Notes under the pieces: generated by a model
Seen by the model: only the letters and a program-made list of their open reading frames with translations
Told to the model about the DNA's origin: nothing
Database searches by the model: none
Shown: positions 5,054 through 8,526 of the stretch, one piece after another
How the letters are laid out: every line of letters begins with the position of its first letter
How positions within the stretch are numbered: position 1 is the stretch's first letter
DNA from: Chloroflexota bacterium
GTDB lineage: Bacteria > Chloroflexota > UBA5177 > JANWHV01
DNA length: 8,526 bases
Assembly (NCBI GenBank): GCA_025450375.1
Contig: JANWHO010000043.1
Span: forward strand, 1-8,526
Direction: 5' to 3'
Position numbers and translations under genes: made by a program

Positions 5054-5848
5054 ATGACCACCCCCCGCAGCTACCGCGTCGAGGCCGCCGTCCTCAAATC
5101 GAGCGCGTTTTCCGAGCGCGACCGGATGTTGGTTCTCTACACCCGTCACCACGGCAAGCTCCATGCCCTGGCCAAGGGCGCGCGCCGAACGACCAGCCGT
5201 CTGGCCGCCCATGTCGACCTGTTCACGCACGCCACGCTTTTTCTCGTGCATGGCCGCTCCTTCGACCTGGTCACCCAGGGCGAGACCATCCAACGCTTCC
5301 CCCTTCTGCGCGATGACCTTACCCGTCTTTCGCTCGCCTTCTATGCCGGTGAGCTCCTCGACCGATTCACCGAGGAGCATGGCCCCAATCCCGGGCTTTT
5401 CGACGTTCTGGTGACCGTGCTTGGCCGCCTCGGCGACCCTGGCGTGGATCCGCTGGTCGCCTTGAGGGCCTACGAACTCGACCTTCTCGCCTTGAGCGGC
5501 TACCGGCCCCAATTTCACCGCTGCGTTGGCTGCGAAACGATCATCCAGCCGGAGGCCAACAGCTTCTCGCCGCCCGACGGCGGGGTGGTGTGCCCGAACT
5601 GCCTCGAACGCTATCCGGCGGCCCGTCCAATCAGCGTGGAGGCCCTGCGGATCTTGCGTAATTTGCAGACACGCCAGGAAGACATCGTGGGCAAGGTACG
5701 AGTGTCACCCGAGACCATGGCTCAGGCAGAGCGGGTGTTGATCGGGTACATTCAGTATTTGTTGGACGTCCGTCTGCGATCAGTCGGTTTTATCGAGGTT
5801 GTCCGGCGGCTGCTTGCCGTACCGGAGGGGAGCGCGGCATTTGGATAG
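5054..5848 (+). CDS. recO: DNA repair and recombination mediator protein RecO
   Basis: A 264-residue RecO, the mediator that works with RecR (and RecF) to load RecA onto SSB-coated single-stranded DNA and anneals complementary strands. The N-terminal OB-fold (about 1-80) shows the family opening YRVEAAVLKSSAFSERDRML, followed by GKLHALAKGARR (34-45). The helical domain follows, with a zinc finger of the C-x2-C / C-x2-C type at Cys157, Cys160, Cys180 and Cys183, as in many non-proteobacterial RecO proteins. Length is normal for the family. The frame is open upstream to 4955, but RecO homology begins at this ATG. No strong Shine-Dalgarno precedes it (only GGGAC 9 nt upstream), so translation may be modest. 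Its last codons overlap the start of glyQS by 8 nt, so the two genes are very likely co-transcribed. Confidence 0.93.
   Translation: MTTPRSYRVEAAVLKSSAFSERDRMLVLYTRHHGKLHALAKGARRTTSRLAAHVDLFTHATLFLVHGRSFDLVTQGETIQRFPLLRDDLTRLSLAFYAGELLDRFTEEHGPNPGLFDVLVTVLGRLGDPGVDPLVALRAYELDLLALSGYRPQFHRCVGCETIIQPEANSFSPPDGGVVCPNCLERYPAARPISVEALRILRNLQTRQEDIVGKVRVSPETMAQAERVLIGYIQYLLDVRLRSVGFIEVVRRLLAVPEGSAAFG
5824..5830 (+). promoter_or_regulatory. Ribosome binding site deciding the TTG start of glyQS
   Basis: GGAGGGG lies inside the 3' end of recO, 10 nt before the TTG at 5841. It is the only strong purine tract near the N-terminus of the synthetase homology. No ATG or GTG is available between it and the conserved DKLVSLCKRRGF segment, which supports TTG as the initiator. 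Confidence 0.6.
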
Positions 5849-7145
5849 ACCGGTATCCCTGGACAAGTTGGTCTCGCTTTGTAAACGGCGCGGCTTCATC
5901 TTCCAGAGCAGTGAAATATACGGCGGGATCAATAGTTGCTGGGATTACGGTCCCCTGGGTGTTGAGCTGAAAAACAACGTCAAACGCGCGTGGTGGCGGG
6001 CCATGGTCCAGGGCCGCGATGACGTGGTCGGCCTGGATGCGAGCATCATCATGTCCCCCGAGGTGTGGCGGGCCTCCGGGCATGTGGAGAACTTCACCGA
6101 CCCTCTGGTCGAATGCACGGCCTGCAACCGCCGCTTCCGCGCGGACGAACTGACCGCCGACGGCTTCTGCCCGGCCTGCGGTGGAGTCGTGGGCCAGCCG
6201 CGGAAGTTCAACCTGATGTTCAAGACCTTTCTCGGTCCGGTGGAGGAAGACGCGGCGGTGGTGTATCTCCGTCCGGAAACCGCGCAGGGTATCTTCGTCA
6301 ACTTCCTCAATGTGCAAAAGAGCACCAATCGCCGCCTTCCCCTGGGGATCGCCCAGATCGGAAAGTCGTTCCGGAACGAGATTTCACCAGGAAATTTCAT
6401 TTTCCGTTCTCGTGAATTCGAGCAGATGGAATGCGAGTACTTTGTGCGGCCCCAGGCAGCGGACGAGGCATACGAGCATTGGAAGCGCGAGCGCTTCGGG
6501 TGGTATCTCAGTCTGGGGATCCCGGCCGACCTTCTCCGTCTGCGCGAGCACGACAAGGAGGAGCTAGCCCACTATAGTACGGGCACGACCGACATCGAGT
6601 TTCTCTATCCCTGGGGCTGGGGCGAGTTAGAGGGAGTGGCGCAACGAGGCGACTTCGACCTCAGGCAACACTCCCAGGCCAGTGGGAAAGACCTCTCGTA
6701 CGTGGATGATCTGACCAACGAGCGCTTCCTCCCTTACGTGATCGAGCCGGCGGCCGGGGTTGACCGCTCGCTGCTTGCTTTTCTCTTTGCCGCCTACGAC
6801 GAGGAGCCGGATAAGGAAGGCACCCGCACCGTGCTTCGTCTACACAAGAGTCTGGCTCCGACCAAGGTCGCGGTGCTGCCCTTGTCCAAGAAGGAGCAGC
6901 TCTGCGCGGCGGCCCGTGAGATCGCCGCGTCGTTGCGGCCACATGTGATGACGGCCTATGACGAAACGGCCTCGATCGGGAAGCGGTACCGGCGGCAAGA
7001 CGAGGTAGGGACGCCGTTCTGCGTGACCGTGGACTTTGACAGTATGGAGGACAAAGCGGTCACCGTGCGCGAGCGTGATAACATGTCCCAGGAACGGATC
7101 GCTATGAGCGAGGTGGTTCCCTATATCCTCGGCCGCCTTGTCTAG
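5841..7145 (+). CDS. glyQS: Glycyl-tRNA synthetase, single-chain alpha2 type
   Basis: A 434-residue class II aminoacyl-tRNA synthetase that activates glycine with ATP and charges tRNA-Gly in the cytoplasm; the homodimeric form, unlike the alpha2beta2 GlyQ/GlyS enzyme. It opens with the diagnostic LVSLCKRRGFIFQSSEIYGG (10-29) and WDYGPLG (34-40). A zinc-ribbon-like insertion has Cys92, Cys95, Cys110 and Cys113. Motif 2 is around FRNEISP (177-183) with FRSREFEQMECEYF (188-201); motif 3 is EPAAGVDRSLLAF (302-314). The anticodon-binding domain starts near LAPTKVAVLPLS (338-349) and ends normally. The enzyme is on the short side, since relatives are usually about 460-500 residues; the shortening seems to lie in the insertions, and no catalytic motif is missing. 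Start chosen: TTG, with GGAGGGG 10 nt upstream, overlapping the recO stop by 8 nt. An earlier TTG at 5799 would add 14 unconserved residues. Confidence 0.95.
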   Translation: MDRPVSLDKLVSLCKRRGFIFQSSEIYGGINSCWDYGPLGVELKNNVKRAWWRAMVQGRDDVVGLDASIIMSPEVWRASGHVENFTDPLVECTACNRRFRADELTADGFCPACGGVVGQPRKFNLMFKTFLGPVEEDAAVVYLRPETAQGIFVNFLNVQKSTNRRLPLGIAQIGKSFRNEISPGNFIFRSREFEQMECEYFVRPQAADEAYEHWKRERFGWYLSLGIPADLLRLREHDKEELAHYSTGTTDIEFLYPWGWGELEGVAQRGDFDLRQHSQASGKDLSYVDDLTNERFLPYVIEPAAGVDRSLLAFLFAAYDEEPDKEGTRTVLRLHKSLAPTKVAVLPLSKKEQLCAAAREIAASLRPHVMTAYDETASIGKRYRRQDEVGTPFCVTVDFDSMEDKAVTVRERDNMSQERIAMSEVVPYILGRLV

Positions 7146-7165
7146 CGGTCTAGTTCCAGATCGAA

Positions 7166-7328
7166 GCCCCGGCCTCCAGGCCGGGGAGGCTCATTGCTCG
7201 CCTAGTCGTGGGCTTTAGCCCGCTGTCCCGCCTGGGATTGGATGAGGTCCGGAGGAATGATAAAGAAGAAGCGGCCTGAAGGCCACGCTAGCAGAGCAAA
7301 TGAGCCTCCCCGGCCTGAAGGCCGGGGC
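7166..7328. mobile_element. 163-bp palindromic MITE-like element
   Basis: 34-35 bp terminal inverted repeats (7166-7199 and 7294-7328) match except for one substitution and a 1-nt indel. Each contains a 9-bp hairpin CCCCGGCCT/AGGCCGGGG (7167-7186 and 7308-7327). The symmetry continues inward less perfectly: GTGGGCT-TT-AGCCCGC (7208-7223) faces the inverted GCGGCCT-GA-AGGCCAC (7271-7286), both beside a CTAG-containing stretch. That leaves a unique centre of about 45 nt (7225-7269). No target duplication flanks it and no transposase lies inside. Paired subterminal hairpins and lack of duplication recall ends of IS200/IS605-family (TnpA/TnpB) elements joined head to head, i.e. a non-autonomous palindromic derivative. 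The repeat structure is directly visible; the family assignment is inference. It could also affect transcript ends between glyQS and ppdK. Confidence 0.55.
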
Positions 7329-7452
7329 GTCAAGGGAGCGCCCGACTGTCCCGCGTCAAGATCTACCCACTCCCGTGGGTCGTGGCCGGATGGCAGGGAC
7401 GAGGCCGGGTGTGGCCCTTTCATGGGTGCGTGAGGCGCTGGATGTGAGATAT

Positions 7453-7457
7453 GGGAG
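7453..7457 (+). promoter_or_regulatory. Ribosome binding site deciding the ppdK start
   Basis: GGGAG lies 8 nt before the ATG at 7466. An in-frame ATG at 7451 overlaps this tract and has no site of its own, and a stop codon at 7445-7447 closes the frame just upstream. The ATG at 7478 is a less likely alternative. Confidence 0.6.
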
Positions 7458-7465
7458 ACGAACGA

Positions 7466-8526
7466 ATGGCACAGACAATGGAACAACAAGCAGGCACGGC
7501 TACGACCGGGAAGAAATGGGTGTACCTGTTCAGCGAGGGGAACGCGACCATGCGGGATCTCCTGGGCGGGAAGGGCGCGGGCTGCGCCGAAATGACCAAT
7601 GCCGGCCTCCCGGTTCCCCCCGGATTTACCGTTACCACCGAGGCTTGTAACGCATTCTACGCCGGAAAACAAACCTTGCCCAGCGGGTTATGGGACCAAG
7701 TCCTGCGCTCGTTGCGCGTCGTGGAGGAAAAAACGGGGAAGCGCTTTGGCGACGCCGCCAATCCGCTCCTGGTCTCTGTCCGTTCAGGGGCGAAGTTCTC
7801 CATGCCGGGCATGATGGACACGGTGTTGAATCTGGGCCTGAATGACGAGGTGACGGCCGGGTTGGCCAGGCTGACCAACAACGAGCGTTTCGCGTTCGAC
7901 GCCTATCGGCGCTTCGTCCAACTGTTCGGGAAGATCGTTCTTGGGGTGAAGGGCGATGTCTTCGAGCACGAGCTTGGCGCCGCCAAGGAGCGCCTGGGGG
8001 CCGCGACCGACGCCGATCTCTCCGCCCAGGCGCTGAAAGATTTGGTGGCCCGCTTCAAGGAGATTGTGCGCCAGGAAACGGGCGAGGACTTCCCCACCGA
8101 TCCGCTCAAGCAGCTCGAACAGTCCATTATGGCCGTCTTCTCGTCGTGGAACGGGAAGCGGGCGATCGACTACCGGAACTTCAACCGGATCTCGCATGAT
8201 CTTGGCACGGCGGTCAACGTCCAGACCATGGTCTTCGGCAATATGGGGCCAAGTTCGGGGACCGGCGTTGCCTTCACTCGGAATCCCTCCACCGGGGAAA
8301 AGCGCCTGTTTGGCGAGTACCTGCTCAACGCACAGGGCGAGGACGTGGTCGCGGGCACCCGGACCCCAGCCCCCATCGCGGCCCTGGAACGCGACATGCC
8401 CGAGGTCTATCGGGAGTTCGTCGCGATCGGCGAGCGGCTGGAACGCCACTACAAGGACGTGCAGGATCTGGAGTTCACGATCGAGAACGGGAAGCTGTAC
8501 ATGTTGCAGACTCGATCCGCCAAGCG
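7466..8526 (+). CDS. ppdK: Pyruvate, phosphate dikinase, N-terminal part (cut by window edge)
   Basis: The first 353 residues of PPDK, which interconverts pyruvate + ATP + Pi and PEP + AMP + PPi in the cytoplasm. The frame is open at the right edge; full enzymes have about 880 residues, so the phospho-histidine swivel domain and the C-terminal PEP/pyruvate barrel are outside the window. The visible part is the ATP-grasp nucleotide-binding domain: WVYLFSEGN (18-26), glycine-rich LLGGKGAGCAEM (32-43), LPVPPGFTVTT shortly after, VSVRSGAKFSMPGMMDT (103-119) with LNLGLND (121-127), GNMGPSSGTGVAFTRNP in the central part, and DLEFTIENGKLYMLQTR ending at residue 350. VRSGAKFSMPGMMDT separates it from PEP synthase, which has VRSSA-type sequences. 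The gene follows glyQS on the same strand after 320 nt; no PPDK regulatory protein gene lies between them. Start supported by GGGAG 8 nt upstream. Confidence 0.95.
   Translation, partial: MAQTMEQQAGTATTGKKWVYLFSEGNATMRDLLGGKGAGCAEMTNAGLPVPPGFTVTTEACNAFYAGKQTLPSGLWDQVLRSLRVVEEKTGKRFGDAANPLLVSVRSGAKFSMPGMMDTVLNLGLNDEVTAGLARLTNNERFAFDAYRRFVQLFGKIVLGVKGDVFEHELGAAKERLGAATDADLSAQALKDLVARFKEIVRQETGEDFPTDPLKQLEQSIMAVFSSWNGKRAIDYRNFNRISHDLGTAVNVQTMVFGNMGPSSGTGVAFTRNPSTGEKRLFGEYLLNAQGEDVVAGTRTPAPIAALERDMPEVYREFVAIGERLERHYKDVQDLEFTIENGKLYMLQTRSAK

Larger units (their letters stand above)
7146..7465. other. glyQS-ppdK intergenic region
   Basis: 320 nt with no convincing gene. About half is occupied by a palindromic element (7166-7328). 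The rest holds a small hairpin ACCCAC/GTGGGT (7365-7370, 7375-7380, loop TCCC) and the ppdK ribosome binding site. GGAGG followed by an ATG at 7257 opens a reading frame of up to 58 codons, but its product (MIKKKRPEGHASR...) is mostly encoded by the palindromes and resembles nothing known. I find no clear sigma70 promoter for ppdK. Confidence 0.55.

Noticed and set aside
4763..5518. A long minus-strand open frame of 251 codons opposite recO
   Set aside because: It is antisense to a clear RecO, has no recognisable motif, and extends into the intergenic hairpins. High-GC codon bias opens such frames by chance.
7257..7433. A small gene with GGAGG before an ATG in the glyQS-ppdK gap
   Set aside because: Most of its codons come from the palindromic arms and it continues through low-complexity Pro/Gly/Arg sequence; there is no sign of a conserved peptide.
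7784..8449. A 221-codon minus-strand frame opposite ppdK
   Set aside because: The opposite strand encodes unmistakable PPDK motifs throughout; this is an antisense shadow.

Overview
The window looks like part of the chromosome of a GC-rich bacterium, by eye roughly 60-65% G+C. It carries six protein genes, five complete and one cut by the right edge. Chloroflexota (Thermomicrobia-like) is my best guess. The reasons are the high GC, a single-chain alpha2-type glycyl-tRNA synthetase next to recO and ppdK, and large GAF-containing histidine kinases with a NarL-type regulator. This is a tentative inference from gene content; no marker gene settles it.

Layout. Positions 1-315 hold no credible gene but contain a REP-doublet-like inverted repeat (67-174), an 11-bp inverted repeat (243-302) and a hairpin over the last stop codon. 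Positions 4690 down to 316, minus strand, form one signalling operon: a membrane histidine kinase of the HisKA_3 (NarX/DegS) type, a NarL/FixJ response regulator overlapping it by 4 nt, and 23 nt further on a second, soluble double-GAF kinase of the HisKA_2 (PdtaS-like) type. Positions 4691-5053 are a divergent intergenic region. It has a plausible promoter for the signalling operon, a tandem 12-bp direct repeat just upstream of it, three consecutive hairpins and a short palindrome close to recO.

On the plus strand, recO (5054-5848) overlaps glyQS (5841-7145) by 8 nt. A 320-nt gap follows, holding a 163-bp palindromic insertion-like element (7166-7328). Then ppdK (pyruvate phosphate dikinase) starts at 7466 and runs off the right edge.

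How the genes work together: the two sensor kinases flank a single DNA-binding regulator, so two different inputs (a membrane sensor and a cytoplasmic GAF sensor) could converge on one output. The direct repeats before the operon promoter are candidate sites for that regulator or another activator. recO, glyQS and ppdK are housekeeping genes for recombinational repair, tRNA-Gly charging and pyruvate/PEP interconversion. I see no phage, CRISPR, toxin-antitoxin or defence module. The unusual content is the two-kinase operon, the structured divergent regulatory region and the palindromic elements.
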